From Agromyces sp. CF514 (GTDB lineage: Bacteria; Actinomycetota; Actinomycetes; Actinomycetales; Microbacteriaceae), in the NCBI RefSeq assembly GCF_900113185.1, contig NZ_FOZD01000002.1, positions 372,001-436,000 of the forward strand: a stretch of 64,000 bases of DNA, written 5' to 3'. Position 1 is the stretch's first letter, and every line of letters begins with the position of its first letter. The notes below the pieces were generated by a model. That model searched no databases. It was not told the origin of the DNA and saw only the letters and a program-made list of their open reading frames with translations. Below, in pieces: positions 62,143-64,000 of the stretch. A program made the translations under genes and the position numbers.

Positions 62143-62172
62143 AACGAATATCGATAACAACGAATATCGATA
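62143..62172 (-). promoter_or_regulatory. Candidate operator: 14-bp direct repeat, 16-bp period
   Basis: AACGAATATCGATA occurs at 62143-62156 and again, perfectly, at 62159-62172. Each unit contains the near-palindrome ATATCGAT. The pair begins 12 nt upstream of the DUF2975 ATG, where a promoter -10/start region would be, so binding there should repress. The patch is AT-rich compared with its surroundings. Confidence 0.55.
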
Positions 62173-62254
62173 CGGTACGTCGCGCCTCGGGCCGTCGTCA
62201 AGCCGTTCGCGCGATCCGGGCGCCCTGCTCCGCTCGGCGAGGACGGCAGGACGT

Positions 62255-62305
62255 CGGATGCCGCGGCGGTGCGCCCACGGCGAACACCGGCCCATGCGGC
62301 ATCCG
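62255..62305. repeat. GGATGCC inverted pair upstream of clpC
   Basis: CGGATGCCGC (62255-62264) and GCGGCATCCG (62296-62305), perfect 10-bp arms with a 31-nt loop, 60 nt before the clpC ATG. Could end minus-strand read-through, or fold in the clpC leader. Confidence 0.5.
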
Positions 62306-62364
62306 TGCTGGTTACGCTCGATGTATCGGCGCCCCCTGCCCTGAGGGGTCGAGAGGAGTAGAGC

Positions 62365-64000
<1,636 letters not shown>

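Overview
The window is high-GC DNA (about 70%) from an actinobacterium. Microbacteriaceae is the best fit: the folate/panC/lysS gene order, the DUF3180 and DUF7882-type proteins, abundant GTG starts, ATGA/GTGA overlaps and many leaderless-looking starts all point there. The genus cannot be read from the sequence.

1-21.7 kb is a cell-surface polysaccharide locus. On the minus strand lie a truncated Wzx/MATE-like flippase, three tandem giant secreted proteins (1318, 1695 and 1088 aa; delta-60-type beta-propeller, FnIII, LamG, PKD and a conserved C-terminal beta-rich module), a membrane-anchored ectodomain protein and a TagD-like cytidylyltransferase. On the plus strand an operon encodes a DUF1972 glycosyltransferase, a Gfo/Idh/MocA oxidoreductase, an aldo/keto-reductase-like protein and a GT4 glycosyltransferase. 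A minus-strand polyprenyl-phosphate sugar transferase that would start the lipid-linked glycan closes the locus. Six transcription units here share one unusual promoter layout: ACCCC-n(4-7)-GGGG ending 24-25 nt (23-25 in P3) upstream of a TAnnnT -10 box, with no -35 box. This is the most interesting signal in the window and suggests one unidentified activator controlling the whole locus.

21.9-32.8 kb holds housekeeping and accessory genes: two alpha/beta hydrolases, an EamA exporter, a zinc alcohol dehydrogenase, a neutral zinc metallopeptidase, a PHP phosphoesterase, DUF7882 and DUF3467 proteins, an NhaA antiporter fused to a DsbA-like thioredoxin domain, and two paralogous single-pass ectodomain proteins.

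32.9-37.8 kb is a 4.9-kb lower-GC element inserted into the 3' end of tRNA-Phe. A 40-bp copy of the tRNA 3' end (39/40 identical) marks the far end, and tandem TTAATGGCACA repeats sit just inside both ends. The cargo is a DGQHR-domain (DndB-like) protein, a DUF6338-like membrane protein overlapped by a 52-aa microprotein, a protein with uracil-DNA-glycosylase-like motifs, and a tyrosine integrase reduced to its catalytic domain. It is a candidate minimal defence island. tRNA-Phe, tRNA-Asp and tRNA-Glu follow.

38.4-64 kb is conserved core: a translationally coupled pair of coiled-coil peptidoglycan hydrolases (M23 and NlpC/P60), ppa, then tilS, hpt, ftsH, folE, folP, folB, folK, DUF3180, two bacterial-PH proteins, a DUF2520 Rossmann protein, panC and lysS. 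After that come cardiolipin synthase, a sortase-anchored M14 carboxypeptidase, pirin, a lipoprotein, a DUF2975/XRE pair and the start of clpC.
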